The position numbers and the translations under genes were made by a program. DNA of 64,000 nucleotides from Ryuthela nishihirai (taxonomy: Eukaryota > Arthropoda > Arachnida > Araneae > Heptathelidae): positions 45,294,135 to 45,358,134 of the forward strand of contig JAWZYU010000010.1 in the NCBI GenBank assembly GCA_038380435.1. The letters run 5' to 3'. The notes beneath the pieces were generated by a model. The model did not search any database. It saw nothing but the letters and a program-made list of their open reading frames with translations, and was not told where the DNA came from. Below, one piece after another: positions 12,024 to 22,790 of this stretch (within the stretch, counting starts at the first letter, position 1; the number at the start of each line of letters is the position of its first letter).

Positions 12024-12234
12024 AATAAATAATAAAAGTAAATACCCCCTCAAGCAGCTGCTTGCCACAGAGGTCTGACAGGAGCCTGTCAGTTTATATG
12101 CCATAGTAAAAGATCTGAGAGGATGGCAGGCCCTCAGCAGAAAATGACACGAACATCCTTGCCTTACCTGGGGCTCGAACACAGGTCCCGTAGATCAGTA
12201 GCCAAGCGCTCTAACCACTCGGCCACGGGATATC
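12024..12234 (-). repeat. SINE-B insertion with target duplication and empty site
   Basis: Minus-strand SINE-B with an A-rich tail at the left and a tRNA-like head at the right. It is flanked by the 12-bp duplication TTCCCTGTATTA (12012-12023 and 12235-12246). The right arm of the foldback element holds the uninterrupted site as TAATACAGGGAA at 18028-18039, which shows that the SINE landed after the two arms had formed. Confidence 0.92.
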
Positions 12235-15200
12235 TTCCCTGTATTACCAATTTTTATTCCTTAGTAAATAAACACTTATCAAAAACACCACCCCTCATCA
12301 TTAAAAACCCCTGGCGACCCTTCACGTGGTAAATCAGTTTTCTCTAGGCGCATTTAATCGGTGTCATCCAACGTCCTATATTAAAAAAAAAAAATTCCTT
12401 CCCGACGCAGTGATTTGAACCCGCTACCTTGGTGTCCAAGTTCATCTGAAATTTGCCAAGTCCAGCTAAACTTTGGGTGGCAACCCCTCACTGAATGGTT
12501 GATGCAATCCTTGAACTAGGTCCCCGTATTTTGCGAGTTCGACCTTCACTAGAATAAGGACTATCCCACAAAAAAATCTGATTTTATTCATCATGATGAA
12601 AAATATTGAAGGGTAATAGGATCTGGCGACCTAAAAGACCCCAGCGTTTGGTACGGACCGCGTTTTATTGGCAGATGAATCTTGGATCTGCGCTGCTTTC
12701 ATATCGGGTCTTACAACATGAAAACCCACTCGCAGCTTTGACCGCTGCTTTAGAACCCGAAATTTTTACAAGTCCAGAGACGGCTCTCCCCATTCCCAAT
12801 TCTACCCTTTATGATAGGTCAGCGTTTCAATGTACCCCATGTAGACTTTTGAAAATATGCGCCCTAAACCTTCAAGAGTTGAGCGTATTAGTCTCCAATG
12901 GGGTGATGCCATCATATATCTGTGCTTTCGTGTCAGGACGACTTGGAAAGTGGTTTTACGTTTGTCTCAATTCATCACTCTCCGTAAGTATATCCATTAT
13001 GCGACATGGTTTAATTGCTTATTACCGGTGTATCCTCAGTACATGATGCATTGGAAGTAACGCTACTCGAAGAAAAATCAGCTAGAGGAGTAATCATTAA
13101 TCTACAAACGCTCTCATAGTTTGTAAAAATCGTCTCTTCCACCGTTTATCGGCGAACGTGAAGATGCTAATGAAATTCGCATTGCGGCGTCAGTTACAAG
13201 CTTTACAAGGTCAGTTGTTTTCATTGGGTAAATTCTGTAAAGACTACGCAGAAGATTGTTATAGAAAGTAAGCCATGCTAAAAATAGAATTAATACGTTT
13301 CCGCTTGCGAAAAAAATTTTAGTTCCAACACGAATGTGCGTTAATAGGGGACAAGAGTCAAATACACTAACCTACTATAAAAAAATACATAAGTCTCACT
13401 CGAACGTACCCTTCTGATCATACCTGAGCTAATCCACCGAAATGGGAAAGCTTCGGCGCAACGTAAAAATCCACCTAACTAAAAAAGTACAAACCTCACC
13501 AATGAGCTTTGGATACTTATTACTGTTTAGTCACACCGGTGAAAACGAATTTTTCCCTTCTGCTGAAAAGCACCGCTGATATACCTTTCATGCAAAAGAC
13601 AGAATGATCGCGAACAGTTTGATCAGCGAAGGATTCCCACATCCACACTGCCGATTCACGTGCAGCAGCCCCCCCAACCACAAGACGGAACGGTGAATTG
13701 TGCACTTAATAGTCAACCCGAATAAGACCTTTTCACAAACGCAGGCACATCTCGAGAATTCACAGTGACTGTAAAGAAATGCAGGGAGACGTGCGCACAG
13801 GCCGCCCTCCCAGTGATAAAATGTCACGGGTCAACTCAAGTGCTGACCTATGGAAAGCTGATAACCGAAACATGTCTAATTTCTTGTGAGAACCGCTCAG
13901 TGCTTTATCTTCCTCGAGGGTGCCCTAATGAGAAAGTTAAATAAAGACATGACGAAACGCAGCAATTCAAAATAAGAGATTCTTCTGCCGATTCACGTGA
14001 TCTGCTGAAATGACACATCACAGCAACAAGCTGGCCAGCTGGTGACGTACAAAGATCACGGACCACTCGCCCATGCTACTAGCTCTGACCTATGGAAAGC
14101 TGATAAGTCGATGCGAAAGATATGCTACTCATCCTTTACTCGTGAGAACCGCTCCGTGCCTTTATCTTCCTCAAAGATCTTTTGAACAAAGTTAAATAAT
14201 TACTGTTTCCTGTCTAAATGCTGCATTTTATCAGGTCAACGGGGGCTCCATGTATGCTGCCTTCGGATCTTTTGGATGTACACAGCAGATTTTGAAACTC
14301 CAAGTGGTCAGCTGATTTTATAAGTTCAAGGTCGTCTTATACTGTTCATCACAATTAAAGAAAATATGGTTACAGGGAGAATATGGTTAGACCTCGTACT
14401 TTAGAAAGGGAACTAAAAGAAAATTGTTAACTGGCACTCTTTATCCTCATAAGAAATTGTGAAGTATAATTCAGCATAAAAACTTAATACGAGTTTCACA
14501 AAATGTGTAAAAATCCCAGTGTGATCTAAAGTAATATGAAAAGCATTATTCCCCTGTGTCCTTTGTTAGGTGGTAACGTTAACATCCACGAATTTTCAAA
14601 TGACATTCCGGGTAGTTATCACTTAAGTTTCAACTTTTATTTTTTTCCAACCACGAGAATGCACCGTTTCTGTGGAACAGTTCGCTGGTGACTTCAATGC
14701 AAAAAAATGGTGCAGTGGGCGATCTTTCTGACACTTGCGATATAACCATGCACTTTGGTAAAAACAAACCTGGTTCATGCATTTCCCATAGACAATAAAG
14801 ATTTGAACTAAAAAGTCATTAAAACCGTGAATGACTGATCTGATTGATAAAAATATGTGAAACGTAATGTACTGAGCTTGAGGGTTTACAACATTAATAT
14901 AGACAGAGATTGACTTCCACACCTGTTTTCTCTATACTATCATAAATTGAGAAACCTCGATGCTTGAGAAATGATTCATTTAACTATCAAAGGTGAATAG
15001 ACCTCTGTAAAGTTTAATTCTCCACACAGTCTTCTGAGTTCATTCTGCTGTAGATGTCTAATTCTGTCAGGATCACAAGGGATGTTTTACACATTTAATC
15101 AAGGACTTTCCCTTTTTCTGACATTCGTTAATCAAAGTGTCTATCTACAACAAAAGATACTACGCATCAGACGTTAATGAGTTATCATTACACCGACAAA

Positions 15201-15574
15201 CTATCTATCTGGTTCACATGTTGTGTAAGCATTTAGAATGAAAAACTGATTGCAAGTTTATTTCACTGTCATAGAGATAAACTAACTCTTCAGCTGCATG
15301 TTTCTCATTATGTATTCTTTGCTTTCTCTCATACAATACCCCTATCTCAAACACTGATACATCTACCACCTATGTGTATATTAACTTTCATAGCACCATT
15401 TGCCGAAAAAGGTAAAATCACAAGCATCTGAGTCAGATTATTATTTTTTCCATATATCTGCTAATTTTTTGCGTTGAAAATCTCACAATAGCCTGAAATG
15501 GACAGTACTTTGCCTCCGATACAGCTATAAGTTATGATGGCCAACAGATTTAAATCTATCTCATGGACAGTAGG

Positions 15575-15740
15575 TTAGTTACTTCTGATCTAACAAAGCC
15601 AAGGTTTGAGATCCATAGTAAGACATGAACATTTGTGTTGTTTTCCTGCCAAGATCCAGACATCCTCTCACCACTTTTATGGGGTCGTATGAAAAAATCC
15701 TGTAACTGTTACGACAGTTAGCTGCGTGAAGGTGTATTTA
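15575..15740 (+). repeat. Decayed SINE-B copy
   Basis: Blocks of the SINE-B family survive in order: CCAAGGTTTGAGATCC (B-box region), TAAGACATGAACATTTGTGT, TTTTCCTGCCAAGATCC and a CAGTTAGCTGCGTGAAGGTGT segment matching CAGCTGCTTGAGGGGGT. The A box is lost. This is among the most diverged copies. Confidence 0.6.
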
Positions 15741-16164
15741 TTTTTAAAGCAAAGACACACTAATTTCGGACTCGCTAGCTAGAGAACGATATATTAACTT
15801 GCTAAAATTTGATTTTAACGATCAGATAGTGTATACATCACCACCTTTTTAGTTCATAGTAATAACTTCCAACTTTTATAGGAAATATTGTCTCATTATA
15901 AGCGATTTCATACAAAGAGGTACGCACTCTATGCTTCACATTTAAATCTATAGAGATAACGATCACTACCAATGGAACACATCTGTGAAAAAAAAACCAC
16001 TATGATCGGGTTTGAGAAAGATTTTTAGCCCATGGGGGTGCTGCACTGCAGGAAAGTACACCATCTTTGATATCAGAACCTACATGAATGTTATACTGTT
16101 TGGGTTTGAGAAATATTCTTTAGTTCACAGGACACCGCATTACAGTAAATCGCACTGTTTTGTG

Positions 16165-16600
16165 CGAATGTCTGTCTGTATGTCTGTTCCTCTGTGTGTG
16201 TGTGTGTGTGTGTGTTTGTGTCTATGTGTAAATATGTATGTTTCTACGAAATGTGTGTACGTGTAGGTGTGTGCATATATGTCAAGATGTAACTGTGTTT
16301 TCATGTTTGTTTCTTTCTCGGTGTGTGTGTGTGTGTTTCAGTGAATCATGTATGTGTGCGTATGTGAGTGTGTGTATGTTCATGTATGTTAATATGTTTG
16401 TTTCTCTATATGTATATGTTTTGGTGCATGTGTGTATGTGTTAAGATGTTTGTATGCACATAGTCGTTTCTCTGTATGTGTATACGTCTTCACGTTTGTT
16501 TCTCTCTCTGTGTGTGTGGGTGTTAAAGTGTCTGTATGTGTTTCATCTTTATGTGTATATATTATCGCATGTGTGTGTGTGTGTTTGTTCACATGCAAGA
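16165..16600. repeat. TG-rich compound microsatellite
   Basis: About 435 bp of alternating TG, TGTATG and TTTGTTTC(T) runs, including two purer (TG)n cores near 16195-16217 and 16320-16337. Open frames across it on both strands translate to CV, VC, HT and TH repeats and are artefacts of the simple sequence. Confidence 0.9.
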
Positions 16601-16919
16601 ATAAACATATTGTCTTACGGACACTTGCTTGCTACAGAAGAAGCTAACAATTTAAAACGAGACTAGTGGTTATGCAAAATATTTCATCACAGATCTTAAC
16701 TTGAATACTCATATTTCAGGAGGTGTAAGGAGTTTTCTTCAACACGTTCGAATATTTTTTTGAGCATGACTGTTTTACATTACGTCTTATGTTACGTTTC
16801 CTGTCAGATGTCTCTTAACGAACAAAACACGTATATTTTTTGCTAATACAGAAGAGGACATACAACCGAGAATATTTCATACTTAGAATAACACAACATC
16901 CTGATGCGTTAAGAACGAA

Positions 16920-17202
16920 GTGGAGGGATACTAACATCTGAACCATGACCTGAAACGGTCGAAATCCTTGTTGTTTCGCACAAGGGGGGTGAAGGATGTT
17001 AAAACATGTGAAAAGGGAAAACATGTGAAAAAGGATGTTAAAATATCTGAAAAGGGAAATCCAGTTGTTTCAAAAAAGAGGACCTTTTATGGTACAAGGA
17101 TTTTTTCAGGAGTATTACGTTTTATCACCCTTCACCCCCTTGTGCGAAACAACAAGATTTCGATCGTTTCCGGTCATGATTCAGTTGTTAGTATCCCTCC
17201 GC
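16920..17202. repeat. Hairpin at the inner edge of the right arm
   Basis: The left arm (16920-17002) begins GTGGAGGGATACTAACATCT and passes through GTTGTTTCGCACAAGGGGGG; the right arm (17122-17202) is its inverted copy at roughly 90% identity. The 120-bp loop carries AAAGGATGTTAAAA and GAAAAGGGAAA units repeated three times. It directly abuts the inner end of the right foldback arm (17205). Confidence 0.8.
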
Positions 17203-17204
17203 GT

Positions 17205-19168
17205 ACCATGTCGTGTAATGGATATACTTATGGAGAGTAATAAATTGAAACAAACGTAAAACCACTTTCCAAGACGTCCTGACGTGGAAGCTCAGATGTC
17301 TGATGGCATCACCCCATTGGAGACTAATACGCTCAACTCTTGAAGGTTTAGGGTGCATAATTTCAAAAGTCTACATGGGGTACATTGAAACACTGACCTA
17401 TCATAAAATGTAAAATTGGGAATTGGGAGAGCCGTCTCTGGACTTGTAAAAATTTCGGGTTCTAAAGCAGCGGTCAAGGCTGCGAGTGGGTTTTCATGTT
17501 GTAAGACCCAACATGAAAGGAGCGCAGATCCAAGATTCATCCGTCAATAAAACGTGGTCCGTACCAAACGCTGGGGTCTTTTAGGTCGCCAGACCCTATT
17601 ACCCTTCAATTTTTTTCATCATGATGAATAAAATCAGATTTTTTTTCCTTTTATTAATTTTTCACTCAATAGCATTTTTTCATTTTCTGCAGGACAGTTA
17701 TTGTGGGATAGTCCTTATTCTAGTGAAGGTCGAACTCGCAAAATACGGGGACCTAGTTCAAGGATTGCATCAACCATTCAGTGAGGGGTTGCCACCCAAA
17801 GTTTAGCTGGACTTGGCAAATTTCAGATGAAGTTGGACACCAAGGTAGCGAGTTCAAATCACTGCGTCAGGAAGGAATTTATTTTTTCTAAATACAGGAC
17901 GTTGGATGACACTGATTAAATGTGCCTAGAGAAAACTGATTTACCATGTGAAGGGTCGACCAGGGGTTTTTAATGATGAGGGGCGGTGTTTTTGATAAGT
18001 GTTTAATTATTAAGGAATAAAAATTGGTAATACAGGGAATATACAACTTTGGGAATTGATTTTATGTGAGTGACTGCTACCGAAAATTTTGCAATTATTT
18101 AGAGACTTGCATTAGGCATTCTGAGTGTCACCATTCAAAAAGAGTTTAGTGGACTTGTAAAAGGATAGAAACCAAGGGAGTTTGTGATGAGTTTTTTAAA
18201 TACAGGAGATGTACTAAAATGCGCATTGGACGCCACCGATTAAATTTTTAATGAGGGGAGGAGACAGTTTTGATAAGTGTTTAATTAATGAGGAATAAAT
18301 ACATAGAGTATACAACTTTGGGAGTTGATTTTATGTGAGGAGTTGCTTTTGCAATTATTTAGAGACTTGGATCATCCCTTTCTGCGCGAGGTTGCCACCC
18401 AAAGTTTTGCAATTATTCTGAGGCTTGCATCAACCGATCGTTGCCATCCCAAAGTTTAGTTGGACTTGGAAAACAAACGTGGATACCGTGGGAGTTTGTG
18501 AATTTAATAAAGGGGACTTTTGGTAAGGGGAGGGAATTTTAATAAAGGGGATGTTTAATAAAGGGCTGGGAATTTTAATAAAGGGGTGGAACTTTTGATA
18601 AGGGGTTTTTAATGAGGAAGGATGCAACGAAATAATTACGACTAAAATAGAGGTTTTTCTAAGAATAGTACTCCTCATAGTCACTAGATGGCGCCAGGTG
18701 TTAAAGGGGGGGAAGGAAGGGGTTTTTTAATAAAGGGGGAGAAATGTTTTATAAAGGGGGAGTCAAAAACCAGGAAATTGGAGTTAAAATAGGGTTTTTC
18801 TAAGAATAGTACTCCTCATAGTCACCAGATGGCGCCAGGGGTTAAAGGGGGAAAGGAGTTTTAATAAAGGGGGTGTCAAAACAGGGAAATTAGAGTTAAA
18901 ATAGGGGTTTTTCTAAGTACTCCTCATAGTCACCACATGGCGCCCGGGTTAAAGGGGGGGAAGGAAGGGTGTTTTAATAAAGGGGGTTTTTAATAAGGGG
19001 ATTAATTAATTTTTAATTAATTACTAATTATGAATTATTAATTATGAATTATGAAGAAGGGGGCGTGGCCAGGTATTAATATTAATAAGGGAGTGTGGCC
19101 GGAAGTGGGGGATCGGTGACGTCATTGGGGAAGCACTAGTGGGGGGTCCCAAGTTGGCAGAACACTAC
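17205..19168 (-). repeat. Right inverted arm of the foldback element
   Basis: Inverted copy of the left arm. It has extra material at 18140-18380, which repeats the block with GGGAGTTGATTTTATGTGAG, and three or more TTTAATAAAGGGG-rich modules between 18490 and 18970 where the left arm has two. TGACGTCA recurs at 19117-19124 with GGAAGT beside it. The different number of modules on the two arms points to unequal exchange or slippage after the element formed. Confidence 0.8.
18681..18945 (+). promoter_or_regulatory. Three CTCF-like motifs in the right arm
   Basis: TCACTAGATGGCGCCA (18681-18696), TCACCAGATGGCGCCA (18822-18836 region) and CACCACATGGCGCCC (18931-18945) are near-matches to the CTCF consensus on the plus strand, each in one tandem module. 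With the left-arm pair on the minus strand, the two clusters point away from each other. Confidence 0.5.
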
Positions 19169-19309
19169 TAACATATAGGTGAAGTCATGATCATATAGCC
19201 CATTAACACCTGACAAACAAACACATTCCCGTGAAATATTTAATGAGATATTCAAATTGGAAAATAATTACCTCAAACTGTCATGTAAAAGTTAAACAAC
19301 ATACCTTTA

Positions 19310-20590
19310 ATATGGTATGTGATCATCTCGGGGAGCGATACAGACTACCCAATGACTTATGCTGCAAATCAGTTTGTTAATGAGGAATTGAGGAAATAAT
19401 TGCCATTCGTGCCTGAGTGCAGATCGGAGCTCCTGAAGGGTCTTGGGAGGTGGATTGCGACCGTCGATGCGTTGTCCTACAGCTTCCCAAATATGTTTTA
19501 TTGGATTTAGGACAGGTGATCGAGAAGGCCAGTTCATATGGCTTTTGATTTCACTCTCAAGGTACTGGTCCACCAAGCGAGCATTAATGTCATTAAAAAG
19601 GAATCAGCATCCATTGCTGCGAGAAATGGTTGAACATAAGTTTCGAGGATCTCGTTTCGATACCTTAGGACTATTACAGTTCATCCTGGGAAGACATGAA
19701 GGTCTGTATGACAATTGAGAGTGATGTCTGTACACACCAACACACAACCAGCTCCAAAACTCTCTGGGGGTGGGGTAACTGAGTCAGTAGCATTACAGAC
19801 TCGTAATCTGTAGTTCCCAGGTTCGAGTCCCATCTGCGCCAGCATTGAGATTTATCTCTGCAAAATTCCCTGCCCTGCTCACGGTCAGTAGGGGATACTG
19901 ATGGGCTTGGAAAGGCCTCTGTCCATTAGATGGGACTTTAAGCCGTGGCCCCATATGTGGGAGAGCCATACCCTATGCACGTTAAAGAACATGCTGGATG
20001 GCCTTGACGGGAGGCTACCAGCTGTCTCCCAACAACTGTTCCAGTGGGTATCCTCCCCCAACCTTCTTTGAGTCTTCGGGGTCCATGTGACCTGGCCATT
20101 TAGCCCATTGTGTGCAAAAAAGTGCCGCTCAGAGGTAAAAAACCCAACCTAACCAAAACTCTCATTCACGGATATCAATGGGATGATCTCTGGTTCCAGG
20201 CTGTCTCCAGATCAATAGCCATCGGGAATCGGTTATAGACTAAATCGAGATTCATCGGTGAACAGAGCATTGCCCATTGACGTTCGGTTGCGATGTTATC
20301 GAGACCAATTCAATCGGACTCTGCACTTGTCGGATGTCAAAGGGACACACAAAATCTGGTTGTCTTGCAAAAAGATGACCTGCATGAAACCTTTTGGACA
20401 CAGTTTACCGGGATACAACCAGACCCTAGGATGCAGCGAGCTGAAAGCGAGCAGGTGTACTATATGGGTTCTATGACGCCTTGCATTTAGGAGCAGGTAA
20501 CGGTCATCCTTAGTCGATGTGGCCCTCGGATGTCCAGGAACAGGTCTTCTAGCTATGGTTTGGCTGTTTGAAATCGATTCCAAAGGCGGC
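19310..20590 (-). pseudogene. Tc1-like transposase, interrupted by a SINE
   Basis: On the minus strand the N-terminal part (20583-20296) shows the helix-turn-helix linker GHPRATSTKDDRYLLLNARR and ends in VPLTSDKCRVRLNW. The C-terminal part (19576-19319) shows HMNWPSRSPVLNPIKHIW and NPPPKTLQELRSAL. This is the standard Tc1 layout: DNA-binding domain, then a DD-E/D catalytic domain that cuts and joins at TA. The usual S-P-D-L-N-P-I-E block reads SPVLNPIK, so the last catalytic acid is replaced by Lys. The middle is frameshifted and split by a SINE-A. The copy is inactive. Confidence 0.85.
19765..20154 (+). repeat. SINE-A, full length, with target duplication
   Basis: Head GGGGTGGGGTAACTGAGTCAGTAG, then the tRNA-like part (ACAGACTCGTAATCTG, B box GGTTCGAGTCC), then the family body (CTGCAAAATTCCCTGCCCTG, GATGGGCTTGGAAAGG, CACGTTAAAGAACATGCTGG, GCTGTCTCCCAACA, GTGACCTGGCCATTTAGCCC) and an AAAACCCAACC end. 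The 9-bp duplication AAAACTCTC flanks it (19756-19764, 20155-20163), inside the Tc1-like transposase. Confidence 0.93.
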
Positions 20591-20979
20591 TTATTAATAT
20601 TTAGCGGCTACGATTCATATTTAGCCATCTGGCTACTTCAGACTGACGTTGTCAGGCCTCGAGCCTCCGATTGCTCGCCACCTCATTTCTTCCGGCCGGT
20701 ATCTAGTGATTGGCTATCTCAGATGGTGCACATCAAGACTACTCAAATAGAATGAGAAAAAACTCAGACTAACGAACTGATGAGCATATACAAATGAGGT
20801 GTTTTTTTATACTGATCTGTTGAGCATGCGCGATTCTGTTTAATGTAAAATTCATGTGTAGATTTTGAACTCAGCGTCGTTTTTTATCCAAAAAAATTGA
20901 CTTCTGTTATTTATTGTCAATTATCGCCCAAGATATGCCGATTTTTGCATTTGTTGCTAAACCTTTGCGCACCAGTGTA

Positions 20980-21607
20980 TTAAACTTGTGCATAGTTCCT
21001 GCATTTTTTTTTAAATCTCTAAAATGAAGGTGGAAATGTTATACTATAATGGAAATTCAGTCTCTTGTCCCCTAATTCCTTGTTTTTTTCCATATCTCAA
21101 CCAGACTAACTGTGTGCTTATAATTTAACCTCTCTGCGCACTTGCGTTGCCTCGAGAGCTACTCAAATGCGTCGGGAAAAAAATCAATAAATATTTTGCA
21201 ATGCATAGCTTTTAAATGCTAAAAGTATTTCTAGAATCACTACGCTGAAATTTAGGCAAATAATACATTGCCCATAAAAATAAATCTTATCTGCATCAAA
21301 TCTAAAAACGTTTCAAACTAATTTCTAGGACACTTATTTAACATCATCTACAATAAGCCTAAGAAAAATCCTTTAAAAAAATCCCTTAATACTTTACAGG
21401 GTGAGAGAAAAAAAGTGTTTTTTTTTTGTTTTTTAATCCTATGTTTAAACAGTAAGTGATTTCAAAAAGGCGTATCGTGGCTATTCATTTTTTTTAAGAT
21501 TCTTTCTAACACTAGAAGGCATTTCTTTCAGCCAATTCACGTTATTCGGACGCTAAGATTTAGGCAAACAACTTTTCTCCTCTCCATTCTAATTACCGTG
21601 ATCACAG
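20980..21607. other. Unassigned stretch before the candidate exon
   Basis: AT-rich sequence with no repeat recognised. Its last 45 bp contain a pyrimidine tract (ACTTTTCTCCTCTCCATT), a branch-like TTCTAATTA and CACAG, which form the acceptor of the next entry. Confidence 0.4.
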
Positions 21608-21826
21608 TTTCCAACACGGCAGGGGAAGATTAACGAGAAAGAATCTTTCGCTCACGTGTTTACCACGTTCGAGCAAGTGCAGACTGAATCGTGCTCAGAC
21701 GATATCGATTCGGAGCATTTCAGTGTATGCAAGGCTTTGCTGGAGCTTCGGCTGCCTCCCAATAACGGTGGAAGCCTTCTCTCTGTGGTCAATGCTAAAG
21801 ACTATCTCCCTTCCGATAAATCGTAA
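21608..21826 (+). CDS. Candidate terminal coding exon, unknown protein
   Basis: From TTTCCAACACGG after the CACAG acceptor, one frame stays open for 72 codons to TAA at 21824-21826. It includes KESFAHVFTTFEQVQTESCS and KALLELRLPPNNGGSLLSVV and is rich in Ser, Glu and Asp. A 3' UTR of about 105 bp and AATAAA (21931-21936) follow. The segment has higher GC than its flanks. I do not recognise the protein. A caution: a second frame is also open across most of the segment, so the low stop density may be compositional. It could be the last exon of the gene that contains the F-box-like exon at 3.6 kb, which is a guess from strand and order only. Confidence 0.35.
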   Translation, partial: FPTRQGKINEKESFAHVFTTFEQVQTESCSDDIDSEHFSVCKALLELRLPPNNGGSLLSVVNAKDYLPSDKS

Positions 21827-21930
21827 CTGCATCATTTAAATATTCTCATTTAAATGCTTCTTCTTTTGTAAGAGCCTTGTCAATGGAAGAAACTTTGATG
21901 AAGTGATATACTATATTAAAAATGATCAAT

Positions 21931-21936
21931 AATAAA
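21931..21936 (+). terminator. Polyadenylation signal AATAAA
   Basis: AATAAA about 105 bp after the stop codon of the candidate terminal exon, in a T- and A-rich context. Such hexamers are common by chance in AT-rich DNA, so its value depends on the exon being real. Confidence 0.3.
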
Positions 21937-22534
21937 TTTCTTATGAGCAGAATTAAACATTCAAAATTCGATGAAGTTTAAATTATCTTTTCTTTGCTTT
22001 GGTTCGGCTAGTGCTAAGTATAACCGGTTCCGACTGGATTAAGTCAATAAAGTTGCTTTGTTTCTAATTCGAAATCAATTGGTTTTCTCCATCACAGATG
22101 CTTAAGAGTCAGGTTGTGCGTAAAAAACTAGCAAAAAAGTACAGTTGGTTCAAAAAAAAAGAATGTAGTAAATAATTGTTAAATTGTGCTGCATATGTCA
22201 AATACACTCTTAAGTACCAACCTGCAATTAAAAGCCGAAAAATATTAAAAAGCTAACACATGATAGAGAGTTATTCAAAATTTTCAATTATTAATTAGCA
22301 AAATTTATTGTTATTTTATTCAAATGATTGATATTCTTTAATCGGTTTGTGTTTAGAATCTGTCTATAAATTCCCCTTTCAACTAATCCCTTTGAACTGT
22401 TGAGAGTGAACATATTGAAACGTTACATATGTCTTCGAAGACTTCATTTTTTCTTCGAGTTTTAGTAGCAGCCAACTGCCAGCGAAAACTGACAGAAAAT
22501 AGGCAGGCTAAAGTTGCGTCCAGCAACAAGACAT

Positions 22535-22790
22535 CACTAAAAGGTTGGCTGTTTTACCTCGGACGGAACTTTTTTGCACACAGTGGGCTAAATGGCCAGA
22601 TCACAGGGACCCCTAGGGCTCAGAAAAGATTGAGGGGAGAAGACCCATTGCACAGTTGTTAGGTGACAGATGACTGCCTCCCGTCAAGGTCATCCACCGT
22701 ATCCTTTAACGTGCACAGGTATGGGGGTTTAGAGTAGATAAATCTAAACACTAGCGATCGGACCTGGGAATTACAGATTATTAGTGGTCC
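22535..22790 (-). repeat. SINE-A, internally shortened
   Basis: Minus strand. The TTTTACCTCGGACGG and TTTTTTGCACACAGTGGGCT blocks mark the 3' end, then CTCCCGTCAAGGTCATCC and TTTAACGTGCACAGG. The central block with CTTTCCAAGCC is missing and the tRNA part is decayed (CTGGGAATTACAGATT). Confidence 0.75.

Larger units (their letters stand above)
11325..13010 (+). repeat. Left inverted arm of the foldback element
   Basis: The outer part is AT/CpG mosaic with TGACGTCA at 11370-11377 and CACTTCCGG at 11390. It is followed by two modules of about 140 bp rich in CCCTTTATTAAAA and holding one GGCGCCATCT-type motif each. The inner part (12400-13010) is non-repetitive. An open frame of 146 codons (12606-13046) has an inverted counterpart of 82 codons at 17540-17292, but most visible differences change amino acids, so it does not look like a maintained protein. 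Confidence 0.8.
13011..17204. other. Interior of the foldback element
   Basis: This 4.2 kb contains no recognisable transposase, tRNA or rRNA. It includes a direct repeat of about 110 bp (13840-13930 and 14085-14200, sharing CTGACCTATGGAAAGCTGAT and TTTATCTTCCTC), a decayed SINE-B, a long TG-rich microsatellite and a hairpin, listed separately. Short open frames at 13520-13827 and 14623-14922 have no motif I recognise. Confidence 0.5.
11325..19168. mobile_element. 7.8-kb foldback element with kilobase inverted arms
   Basis: Both ends read inward as GTAGTGT(C/T)CTGCCAACTT, with the 3-bp TAA outside each (11322-11324, 19169-19171). The arms are 11325-13010 and 17205-19168. Shared inverted landmarks are the AGTGATTTGAACCCGC block near 12.41 kb, GGGTAATAGG near 12.61 kb and the GCGACATGG block near 13.0 kb, each with its complement in the right arm. 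The arms differ in length because the left holds a SINE-B and the right holds more tandem modules. The 4.2-kb interior has no recognisable transposase. This layout resembles Drosophila foldback (FB) elements, although sequence relationship is not claimed. Confidence 0.8.
11245..20977 (-). mobile_element. Tc1-like element split by two later insertions
   Basis: The left end, TACTAGTGTTCAAAAGTTAA at 11245, and the right end read inward from 20977, CACTGGTGCGCAAAGGTTTA, match as Tc1-type terminal repeats with TA outside each. Only about 1.5 kb belongs to this element: 11245-11324, then 19169-20977 minus a SINE. The 7.8-kb foldback element (11325-19168) and a SINE-A (19765-20154) sit inside it. 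With the inserts removed, the size fits a normal Tc1-type transposon. The transposase remnant is on the minus strand. Confidence 0.65.

Noticed and set aside
12606..13046. 146-codon open frame in the left foldback arm with an 82-codon inverted counterpart at 17292-17540, as a conserved protein
   Set aside because: The similarity follows from the arms being copies of each other, and most visible differences change the amino acid, so there is no sign of protein-level constraint.
13085..13275. Frame reading VCKNRLFHRL as the next exon of the F-box-like gene
   Set aside because: The only nearby acceptor gives the wrong phase for joining to the exon ending at 3716, and a stop lies just upstream.
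16012..16666. Cys/Val-rich open frames on both strands
   Set aside because: They are translations of the TG-rich microsatellite.
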